This document shows positions 37,377-47,068 of a DNA stretch of 64,000 nt, in pieces. The notes under the pieces were generated by a model, which ran no database searches, was not told the DNA's origin, and was given only the letters and a program-made list of their open reading frames with translations. Source of the DNA: Arabidopsis thaliana (lineage: Eukaryota; Streptophyta; Magnoliopsida; Brassicales; Brassicaceae); contig NC_003070.9 in the NCBI RefSeq assembly GCF_000001735.4, forward strand, positions 19,515,971-19,579,970. Reading direction: 5' to 3'. Made by a program: the position numbers and the translations under genes. Numbering within the stretch: the first letter of the stretch is position 1; every line of letters starts with the position of its first letter.

Positions 37377-39387
37377 ATGGCGGCTTCTAGTATGTCTTGT
37401 TTCCTTCTTGATTATTCATGTTATGTTAGTTCATTCTTCTTCTTCTTTTCTTGTTGTTATTGTGAGGTTATATCTTCGTAGATATTCACATCACTCTTTG
37501 GTGTATATTTTCACATTTCTCTCCTTTTCATTCTCTTCCATTTCCCGTCAATATAGTGTGCAACTCTGAAATTTTCATATGAAGTAAATGAACTCTCCGA
37601 TCCTTTTTTTTGTAGTCTCCAAAAGTTATTTTCAACAAAAGCATGATTTTGTTTATTTTTCATATTTTTGTTATTCTGAAATGTTTGGTGCATGTTGCTT
37701 ATTTTTTCTTATTTTTTTGTAGTTCTTATTAAGTTTGTGGGCTACTACTCTCAAAAAGTTTGTTTGGTTAATGACTTTTCTAATGGTAAAATATTTGCAG
37801 GTAGTAGAAATGGAGCAAATGTACTTGACTTAAAATGCAGTCATTTTGTGGAACCTCAAGGAGATCAAAGGGCCAGTATAGTATGGCTGCATGATAAGGA
37901 TGAGCATTTCACTGAGTAATGTTTATATCACATGACTTGTTTTGTATTGTTACATATCTTTCATTCTTCTAATCTAAGTTAATTATGAAATTAAAGAAAC
38001 TTTTTTCGTCTAACATGAACGGAATATTCTGTTTTGTAAACTAAGCATAAGAGCTTCATGATCTTTCGCTTCTTAACTCTTATTTGAATTTGTATTGATT
38101 TTCTTACTCACTGTGTTTATTAATTTGTTTGCAGTTCAGTGCAGTTTGTGAAAAGTTTAAAACTTAAAAATGTAAGTTTAAAACCCCACTAATAACTTTT
38201 AAATTTGTTAACAACATGAATAATTATTTTAGATATAAACAGGTCAACTGGATTTGTCCACCTATCGTCTACACAAATACATGTGAGATAAGTTGGTTTA
38301 TACGTACTCAGTTTTTCCTCTTTTTTATAACATAATATGTACTCAGTTTTTCTAGTAAACATTATGCTCTTTGTTGATTCAGCGTACGACTTCGGATCTA
38401 ATATCAAACAAGATGATCGAGAGGCATTAGATTCCGCAGCTAAATTTGTTGCTGATCTTTTATTGCGTGAACCACTAAATGGTAAATTGGCCTTATTAAT
38501 TTTTTGGCTTATTTAATTTTTGTTTTTTAAAATGGGTTGTTAATGTTATCAGCATATAGATATAATTTTTGTCCTTACTTTTTTATTTTGTATTTTTGCT
38601 TTCTAGAAAATCTTTGAAAATATAAATATAAGGCTCTTTTTCTACACATCTAACATGTTGATATGCATCAGATCTCTAGCTAATTAATGATCACTAAACA
38701 TTTTATTTTTATGTAGTCGTAAAAGGAGTAGGAGGCTTTGGCATGGGTGCAGTAGTAGCTCTCCAATTTGCAACAAATTGTGCTCTTGGACATTATCCTA
38801 TAAATCCCCGAGTTGTTGTTGGAATTAATGGGTGGCTTTCTATTACGGGGTATATAATTTATCTTCTATTACTCATTCACTTATCTCTATTAAGTTTTAA
38901 GAAATATTTAAATTTATTAATTACTCAAACCTCGCCAGGAGCATAACAAGCAGCATAGAATATACAGTTGGGGCTGTAGCTCGTGCTGCATCACAGAAAA
39001 TCTTTTTTACACGTGGAGCAGGTAATCTTTATTTTCCTCTTTAGATAATGGTCACAAGGTAATGCTAAGTCTTTAGTCTTTATGGTTGTTTTTGTCGTAG
39101 AGAATCGTCTACTTCCTTACACCCGTGAAGAAGAAGTTGTTGAGTCCCTTAGAGAGGCTGGTTTTGGAGACGTCTTTTTCTTAATATACTCATGGTATAT
39201 AAACATCAATCATTTTACTAATTAACTTTGTTTAATGTACTATTTTTTTGTTTGAACGTATTTGTCTAAGTTTCTGGGTATGCGAATGTGTAGGCTTCGA
39301 CATGAACATCATTTAGACATCAGAGATATGCTCAAACTCTGGCTGGAACTGAGTCTCCCAATCACCAAAACTTCACCTCTACGATAA
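37377..39387 (+). CDS. Acyl-protein-thioesterase-like alpha/beta-hydrolase, copy 3 (most diverged)
   Basis: Exons 37377-37389, 37801-37915, 38135-38171, 38243-38282, 38383-38481, 38717-38849, 38939-39021, 39101-39194 and 39294-39387 give 235 aa (locus about At1g52470). The intron phases equal those of copy 2, and length differences are whole codons. It shares VWLHDKDE and GVGGFGMGAV with copies 1 and 2, so the nucleophile is again Gly. In addition the acid motif is altered (TRGAEN instead of THGxxD) and the region around the His has changed (LRHEHH). All three catalytic positions are therefore lost or doubtful, yet the frame is intact. It is either a pseudoenzyme with another role or a gene starting to decay. 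No UCH-like partner lies next to this copy. Confidence 0.8.
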
Positions 39388-40247
39388 AGACCGCACGTTG
39401 TCTAGTGATTTATTATCGTCGTTTCTTTTCTTTATTATGAGTAAAATAGCGTGAGTTGGTACTATCAAGTTGTGGTAACTTTTTATTTATAAATAAATAA
39501 TTCTTACTTATAAGCCATTTATTTCAAATTTTACTAATTGTAAAATTTCCTTTCTCTATACAAATTTTTAATTAAATAATTCACCATGTTATAACTAACA
39601 GAACTAGGACTAGATTAAGAATCAGAAAGAAAGTATCAAAAGAAAAGTAGAATCAGGAAGAAATAAGACATTGGGCGTATGGTTGCAGATTAATCTATTG
39701 TTTTATTGAACATTTTCCTGTTTGGTGTTATCAAGTTGTGGTACCCTTTTTCAAAATAGCAAAAAAAGAAGGTGGAAATAAAGTATTTCGTTTTTGTCAA
39801 ACCACTTATTCAAACATAAGAGTAGTAGTAGTACATAAGGAACTTAAGTTAATAAATTAAATAAGGAACTTAAGTTAATATATATATAGGAAATAAATTA
39901 AATAAGGAACTTAAGTTAATATAGTAGTAGTACACCAATTTGGTAATGAGAATATGGTTTTGAGTCACACATTTTTCTTGTCCTATGCAAAATTTTACGA
40001 CAAAGGTATATGCCTATATGGTTAGCAAATGTATTGATAATTTCGTTCTTGAAATGATACATCTTTTACTGGTGACCTACCAAACATCTTCACCTCTGGA
40101 ACATGTGTATATATACTCCATGCAACTTTATATTTTATCTTTTTGTTGTATAAATCCACAGTTCTCTCCCTCAGATTCTCTTATATCGTCCATTACCATT
40201 TTAAAAAAAAACTGACTTTGTATGAACGTGAATATGATCCATGAATC
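39388..40247. other. Spacer with a second orphan hydrolase promoter copy
   Basis: 39655-39955 (GGCGTATGGTTGCAGATTAA through ACACCAATTTGGTAATGAGA) matches the distal part of the repeated hydrolase promoter, but no hydrolase follows. A short repeat, AAGGAACTTAAGTTAAT, occurs at 39837, 39864 and 39904. No gene is seen. Confidence 0.6.
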
Positions 40248-40974
40248 CTAAATTATAATATGTTGAGTTTCGTTATCGCAAAACAGACAATCTTGGTCAC
40301 GCTTGAATCGCAAGAACTCGAAAGTCCCATCGATGCAAATCCCCACGGCGCTTGGAAAAAGTTTCCCATCATTAATGCCTTGGATTCTCCTCCAAGATTG
40401 ACTCTGTCCCAATGTGAAAACATGAAAAGTTTGCGTAAGCTCTCGGAAATCAAAAACCATGGACAACACTTTGTATTGATCCATGACAGGATCGTATCCA
40501 AAAAGACAGTTACATTTCCGGAACCCTGTTACTGGGGGTCCGATCTCAGGTAAACCAACGGATCGTTTCGTGGTAGGGTTGTATATCTGAACCAATTTAG
40601 AAAAATCGAAGAACAAGAGATCAAGCCTCTGATGTATCGATATACAAACAAATACTTGTCGTGTCCATAGACTGATACTGCGGGTTTGAGGCTTTGGGAG
40701 AAACTAGACGAGACAGTGAAGAAAGTTTCAGGCACACAATGGTGGAAGACCGCCAACAGGGGAAGCTGCTGCCCCGGCTGAGCTAAATGTCGAGTAACCA
40801 CCGACTCGATGAAGTCTCTTAGGCTGCAGATAATCGTTGAAAATTGCTTTGAGACGCATCGGAACCTCACAAGTGACTTTAACGGGAGTTTCTTTAGTAT
40901 CTCCACAATGAGATCCAGAGGGAGTTGCAAATATTCTTCTTCACGGTAATTCTTCTCTTCATTTCCTTTTCTCA
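40248..40974 (-). pseudogene. F-box protein, frameshifted and truncated
   Basis: The minus-strand frame starting at 40974 (an upstream in-frame start is possible at 41050) encodes an F-box (LPLDLIVEILKKLPLKSLVRFRCVSKQF). It is followed by the start of an F-box-associated domain up to YIRGLISCSS. Near 40600 the match continues in another frame (LVQIYNPTTKRSVGLPEIG ... TFHVFTLG ... GICIDGT), so one frameshift splits the gene. The second frame ends about 180 residues before the paralogue at 42058-43527 does, and I see no further homology downstream. A short intron bridging the shift cannot be ruled out. F-box proteins are substrate receptors of SCF E3 ligases; this one is probably non-functional. 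The locus is about At1g52490. Confidence 0.7.
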
Positions 40975-41050
40975 TGACCTCTGTTTTTCTCCTTCTTTTG
41001 TAAACAAATAAAACGTGACGGTAATCTAGGAAACATAACTGGAAACTCAC

Positions 41051-42057
41051 AAGAATTGTGAAAGATGTAGATATCGTGACGGCCGAGTTTAGGACTTTAG
41101 GGTTTTGTTCTTAAAAGAAAGAAAAAGTAAGTTACTCTTAGGGAAAATTAAAGAATCCCAAAACCACAAGTAATCTCAGGAGTCTCTTTGTTAAAAACCG
41201 AAATAATTAACGATTACATATATAACAAGAACAGAGTAAAAGAACTTCCAAGAGAACTCCCTCGGTCTAACACCATAGAAAACTCCTCCTAATCCCTTTG
41301 GAAGAAGGAAATAATTTCTTAAATACTCTACATAAATTTGAAACAATTAGAGAAATATTCCCAAAACCACAAGTAATCTCAACAGTTTCCGACCAAAAAA
41401 AAAGACATCGTGCCGTTTTACAATTCTTAACAACTTCTCGTTTGTATCAGAAAATACAAGACTAGCCATGTGTTGGTAACTTGGTATAGATAAAGATACT
41501 TTAAAGATATAAAGATTGACGCATCCCCAACATCAACAATTTTTCCACTTGATAGTTGATAGTTTAAATATGGCCCAAATTGAACATCAGCAAAGTAATT
41601 AATGAAATCTCAGTCCTCGGAAAAATCAAGTTTAGGTGTCAATCTTTTTACCATTTAATAGAACACTATAGACATAAAAATCAAATAAGACATTAGGTGT
41701 TTGGTAGTAGATATTGAAATATCTTTTTAGTTCTTAATTGGGTCGTTATTTCAAATATATACTACACAGACAGACTATCCAAGTCTCACCATTTTCATCA
41801 ATATTTACGAGGAAATACTCAAATTAACACCATTAAGAGAGACACTATATATTTTACATAAAGACCTGGCGCTATAATGAATCATCATCATTGCATTTAT
41901 GACTTAATCATATTCAACGTATACAATATATATATTTGATTTACTCCATAGTAACTTTTTCCTGATCAGATAACTATAACCTAGCTGTTTAACAAAGAAA
42001 AAATAAAAAATAAAGGAACGATTTGTATTAAAAGGTTTAAAATAATACAAATAAGTC
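41051..42057. other. Spacer between two F-box loci
   Basis: Part of it (about 41375-41460, AAAGACATCGTGCCGTTTTAC) resembles the sequence upstream of the intact F-box gene (43577-43598), as expected for tandem duplicates. No gene is seen. Confidence 0.6.
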
Positions 42058-43527
42058 TTACAACCACATTGTATTCTCGACAAAATCATGAATGGCAAAT
42101 ACGCGAATAATATCTCTAGGTTGTTTTCTTGTCTTTAGCCTAGTACTTTCGATTTCAACTCTTCTATAGCTTTTTTGCTTCACGTTATAATAATGAACAC
42201 ACAATGGCATATTATAAAAAGGATAACACATACTAAATATCTCACCAGCAGGAGTGATACCTGAGAAAGTTCTGAAATCACCTCCAGGGTATTCAAGCAA
42301 GCCAAAAGTAATGTTGGACCATTCTTGCTTCTCAGCATTCTCCATAATCCACATACTTATATTGTTTTCGTTGCTACTTATGCATCCTAACTTCCCTTGG
42401 TGGTTAAAAAGACCTCGCTCAGTACACTTGGGACTCCACAATGTTTCAGGAGTGCGGACATGATAAAATCTTTCCGACTTTACGTCGAAACTCATCATGA
42501 AAAGTTCACCATAATTCTCATTATCTTTTCTTCTAACTGCTACGTAGTAAATAGTTCCGTCAATGCATACCCCCGCCCGGCTGACTGAAATGAGTTCGTA
42601 ATCAATATTGCCTCGGATTTTTCTCCATTGAGGACAATCTCTACCCAATGTGAAAACATGAAAAGTTTGCGTCAACTCTTGCGAGTCATTAACCATGGCC
42701 AACACTTTGTATTCATTCATGACATGGTCGTATCCAAAGTAACAGTGTTTGTGTCTCTTTGGTGAGAGTACCATTGATTCGATCTTGGGTAAAGGAAGAC
42801 ATTGCCTCGTGGTAGGGTTGTATATGGTAACCAAATCATATACTGATGAAGAACAACATATAAAGCCTCGAACGTATTGATACCTGAACGCATTATAGTG
42901 GTTTCGTCCAGGCATTATTGATACTTTGGGTTTTGTGCTTTGAGAGAATGTAGACGACACGGTGAAGAAAGTTCCAGGATCACATTGGTGGAAGATGAAG
43001 ACCGGAAGCTTATGAGGCGGCTGTCTCAAAGACCGAGCCATGATCGACTCAACGAAGTCTCTACGTTTGCTTATAATGAATGACCATGGCTTTGAGACAC
43101 ATCGGAACCTCATCAAAGATTTTGTCGGGAGTTTTTTGAGTATCTCCACAATTAGGTCAAGGGGTAGATGAACATCTTTTAATTTTGATAAAAGTAGTTG
43201 AAACTCTTCCAATCTTTTTTCTTCCTCTTTTAATGATCTCTGCTTGTTCAAATATCTGATAACTTTAGGAACGGAGAAAAAGAAAAGAAAGACAGAGAAG
43301 GCTTGCGTTCTTTTATTGACACTAAACATGTAGCCGGTGCGTGGTCTACGAAAACTTAAACTGACACTCAAAAGAATAATCAGAAAACTGATCTGTGAAA
43401 TATTGGACAAAGATAAAAGCGTGAAGAATGAGAGTGGAGGAGATGGGAAGATATCGTAACGGCGAAGAAAAGGATTGAATATATTGTGTTCGATAAATAG
43501 GGTTTTGGTTACCAAAGAAGAAAACAA
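42058..43527 (-). CDS. F-box and F-box-associated domain protein
   Basis: The single open frame is 489 codons from 43527. An internal Met at 43329 (423 aa) is a more usual start for this family, which rarely carries a long hydrophobic N-terminus. The F-box reads LPLDLIVEILKKLPTKSLMRFRCVSKPW. The F-box-associated region follows, with GFICCSSS, IYNPTTRQCLPLPKI, FGYDHVMNEYKVLAMV, TFHVFTLG, GVCIDGTIYYVA and WIMENAEKQEWSNITF. This type serves as an interchangeable substrate receptor in SCF ubiquitin ligases and belongs to a rapidly expanding Arabidopsis family; the target is unknown. The sequence between the two candidate starts may be untranslated or contain an intron. The frameshifted paralogue is its neighbour at 40248-40974. 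The locus is about At1g52495. Confidence 0.82.
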   Translation of the reverse strand: MFSSLVTKTLFIEHNIFNPFLRRYDIFPSPPLSFFTLLSLSNISQISFLIILLSVSLSFRRPRTGYMFSVNKRTQAFSVFLFFFSVPKVIRYLNKQRSLKEEEKRLEEFQLLLSKLKDVHLPLDLIVEILKKLPTKSLMRFRCVSKPWSFIISKRRDFVESIMARSLRQPPHKLPVFIFHQCDPGTFFTVSSTFSQSTKPKVSIMPGRNHYNAFRYQYVRGFICCSSSVYDLVTIYNPTTRQCLPLPKIESMVLSPKRHKHCYFGYDHVMNEYKVLAMVNDSQELTQTFHVFTLGRDCPQWRKIRGNIDYELISVSRAGVCIDGTIYYVAVRRKDNENYGELFMMSFDVKSERFYHVRTPETLWSPKCTERGLFNHQGKLGCISSNENNISMWIMENAEKQEWSNITFGLLEYPGGDFRTFSGITPAGEIFSMCYPFYNMPLCVHYYNVKQKSYRRVEIESTRLKTRKQPRDIIRVFAIHDFVENTMWL

Positions 43528-44072
43528 TTAGGGTTTAATGTGCTATTATTGCTAAACCAATTCTCCTACCAAACAAAAAGACATTGTGCCGTTTTACACT
43601 AAAGACTTCGAAGTCCGAACCACGTCTTGTTTTGTATTAGAAAAATACAAATACAAATACAAACCATGCTGATATATATGAATATATGATAAATTATTTC
43701 ATAAATAAATTATCAACATGGTTAGCGAAAATTATATATTCAGAAATTTACAGAAATAAAAATTCACAGTTTAAAGAGATATTTTTTTTTTTGAAATATT
43801 TTGTTACTTATTATATTTGATATTTTTTTTTTTTGAAATTATGTTTACGTTTCTTCATTCAATGATATTTTCGTTTAAATTTTTTTTGGATACAATTATT
43901 TTACAAAAATTGTGTCTATTAATTTTCAAAAGAAGATTTATGCTTGGATTAAAATAAAATAAAATTTAGAGAGAGTACAACTAAAGCGGAACAACTAAAC
44001 GAAGCAATAAAAGGCGCGAATCGAAGGGGAACCGGAGAGACCAAAACCCTAATTTCGCCGACGAGAAAAACC
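43528..44072. other. Divergent spacer between F-box gene and FPG1
   Basis: AT-rich, with a repeated GATATTTTTTTTTTTT-GAAAT motif near 43780-43842. It should hold the promoters of both genes; I see no clear element. Confidence 0.5.
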
Positions 44073-46885
44073 ATGCCGGAGCTTCCAGAGGTCGAGGCGG
44101 CGAGGAGAGCAATAGAAGAAAATTGTCTTGGAAAAAAGATTAAGCGAGTCATTATCGCCGACGACAACAAAGTGATCCATGGAATCTCGCCGTCCGATTT
44201 CCAGACCTCAATCCTCGGAAAAACCATCATCTCTGCTCGTAGAAAGGGCAAAAACCTCTGGCTCGAATTAGATTCCCCGCCATTTCCTTCTTTTCAATTC
44301 GGTAAGTTCTCTCTGAAACAGAATTAGGGTTTTACATCTTAAAAATCAGAACTTTAGATGGAATCAAATCAATTACGTCAAAATTGGAAATTTGACGAAA
44401 TGCAGGACTGTTCATAGTTCAATGCTAGACCTTTTTTGCTGTGATTCATTATCAAAGGAGTGAAAGTGTTTGGCTTTATTGTTTCGTTGAACTTATAAAT
44501 GGTTTTGGTTTTGCTTTAATGTGTGTTCTTGAGGAATCTAATTTCAGGGTTTTACTTTTCCATTTTATCCAAATTCAGGACTTGATTGAATAATTTCATC
44601 AAAATCGAACATCTGTTAAAATGCAGGACTGTTTTTGCTTTGATTTATGAAAAAAAGAGTGAAAGTGTTTGGCTTTATTGTTTCTTCGAAATTTTGATTT
44701 TGGTTTATGTGTTTTCTTCAGGTATGGCTGGTGCTATTTATATCAAAGGCGTTGCAGTTACTAAGTATAAGAGGTGAGGTTTATGAAGTACCATTATTAC
44801 ATTTGCTTTGTTAAGTGTAAGATTTATAGAACAAATATTGATATGTATTACATTGTTTATGCAGGTCTGCTGTAAAGGACTCAGAGGAGTGGCCATCTAA
44901 GTATTCAAAGTTCTTCGTCGAGGTAAAGCAATTTGTTATCTTTTTATTACTGATCGTGAACCCAAAAATGTGTTTCAATCACAATGAGGTATGCTTTTTT
45001 TTTAAAGCTTGATGATGGTCTGGAGCTTTCATTTACTGATAAGAGGAGATTTGCCAAAGTTCGACTTCTAGCAAATGTATAAATGCATAACTCTGAAGTT
45101 GCTTTTTTTATTTTATTAAGCTTCTCTGTGGATACTTAGTGATAGTTTTATTTATGTTTGCTATTGCAGCCTACTTCTGTGAGTCCAATATCAGAGCTTG
45201 GTCCTGATGCATTGTTGGAGCCTATGACAGTTGATGAATTTGCAGAAAGCTTAGCTAAAAAGAAAATAACCATAAAACCTCTCCTACTTGATCAGGTTCA
45301 GAGATCAAATTTCATTTTCTCTCACTTTTATGCATCTTTCAGCTCTTTCTTGTCCTTACCACTTCTATCACAATATCTAGAACTTGGCTATATATGACAT
45401 TATAGATGCTGCAGAAATGATCTTCTTTTATTTGGCAAAGTTTTGTTCCTTTTCTTTATATAAAAAGCTCGCATTTAGATGATTATGTATATCTTCCCTT
45501 TTGCAGGGATATATTTCAGGTATTGGGAATTGGATCGCTGATGAAGTGCTGTACCAAGTAAGTGATCTTTACACATTTACATTTGAAATGAAGTAAAGCA
45601 TCTATGTAACCACTCATTTGATTCACAAAGTATCCACTTTTGTTTTCTGTACATTTGACGACAGAAGAAACGGGTTTACATGCTGTACGATTAATTCTAG
45701 TTTATTTTTTTCGCAGGCCAGAATCCACCCGTTGCAGACTGCTTCTAGCCTCTCCAAAGAGCAATGTGAAGCTTTGCACACATCCATCAAAGAGGTAAGA
45801 CTCTAAACACCCCACCAAAACAGTACCTAAAAAACATGGGATTACAAAGGCTCTGTTAATATATATGCATATGATGCATTGTTTATTGGGATTTAGAGAG
45901 AAAAAAAAAACCCGCATTTGTAGGTCATTCAACATGCAGTTCAAGTCAATGCTGATAGCAAAGAGTTTCCTGTTGAATGGTTGTTTCATTTTCGGTGGGG
46001 GAAAAAAGCAGGGAAAGTTAATGGTAAGCTTTCCCACCATCTATCTATAAATTTGATGAAGCAGAATTTGGGGTTTTGCAGGTGATAGAAAAAGCTGTGG
46101 AAGTTGATGCAGACAGTAGTCAGTTTCCTAGTTACTGGATTTTTCATAATAGGGAAAAGAAGCCAGGAAAGGCCTTTGTTGATGGTTTGAATCCCACATT
46201 TCACACTCAAACTCTTTATCTACCTGCAAAAGTTCATAAAACTGTTGGATCTGTTGTTCTCTCAACTTCCAACTGCAGTTGTTAATCCCCATAATAATGG
46301 TTTAAACGTTATGAGAGTGAATCGTGATGTATCTGATTTATGTGGTAGGTAATGAATACTGTTTTGGTTATTGCAGGGAAGAAGATTGATTTCATTACTG
46401 CTGGTGGAAGGGTAAGTATATGTATGCATTGTTAGGCACTGTTATAATGTGGGTGATTGGTTCATGTAGTGAACTGAACTAATGTTTCTGTGTCTGGTTT
46501 TCTTCTTTTGTAGACAACAGCTTATGTTCCAGAACTGCAGAAACTTTATGGGAAAGACGCAGAGAAAGCAGCCAAGGTTAGACCGGCTAAACGAGGTGTG
46601 AAACCCAAAGAAGACGATGGAGATGGGGAAGAAGATGAACAAGAAACTGAGAAAGAAGATGAGAGTGCTAAATCGAAGAAAGGACAGAAACCCAGAGGTG
46701 GTCGTGGTAAGAAGCCTGCATCGAAGACAAAAACAGAAGAGAGCGACGATGATGGAGATGATAGCGAGGCTGAAGAAGAAGTTGTGAAACCCAAAGGCCG
46801 TGGTACAAAGCCTGCAATAAAGAGGAAGTCTGAAGAGAAAGCTACTAGCCAAGCTGGTAAGAAGCCAAAAGGAAGAAAAAGTTGA
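44073..46885 (+). CDS. FPG1: Formamidopyrimidine-DNA glycosylase (Fpg/MutM homologue)
   Basis: Base-excision-repair glycosylase/AP lyase for oxidised purines and related lesions. Common exons: 44073-44301, 44722-44773, 44865-44922, 45008-45076, 45170-45295, 45507-45557 and 45717-45794. Then comes one of two alternatives, 45924-46023 (8a) or 46082-46184 (8b), followed by 46377-46411 and 46514-46885. The catalytic N-terminus PELPE, the Lys in RRKGKNLWLEL and the helix-two-turn-helix GIGNWIADEVLYQARIHP are all present. The usual bacterial zinc finger is replaced by a zincless segment (KKIDFITAGGRTTAYVPELQ), as in plant and fungal homologues. The C-terminal tail (about 120 aa) alternates acidic and Lys/Arg-Gly clusters, with nuclear-localisation-like GKKPKGRKS at the end. 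Arabidopsis FPG/MMH transcripts are known to be alternatively spliced around this exon. Confidence 0.93.
45924..46184 (+). other. Pair of mutually exclusive homologous exons in FPG1
   Basis: Exon 8a (45924-46023, 100 nt) starts VIQHAVQVNADSKEFPVEWLF; exon 8b (46082-46184, 103 nt) starts VIEKAVEVDADSSQFPSYWIF. They are homologous and have the same entry and exit phase. Each joins in frame to the next exon, while using both would shift the frame. The intron between them is only 58 bp. Confidence 0.88.
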
Positions 46886-47068
46886 GAACCTATGTTTCCA
46901 AGATGATAGTTTTTGTGGGCAGCTAACAGTTATCCCATTTTTTTTGTAAGAAAGTATGTTGGAAATGTGGGATGCCTACAAGGCTATGTGATATTCTACT
47001 ATTATTAGTTATTTAGGCTGTTACAAGGCTTTGTGATTACCTCTGTCCTTTTTTGTTGTATTTGGAAG

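Noticed and set aside
46442..46852. Antisense open frames opposite the FPG1 tail
   Set aside because: They are low-complexity Ser/Phe-rich mirrors of the Lys/Glu codons in the FPG1 C-terminus.
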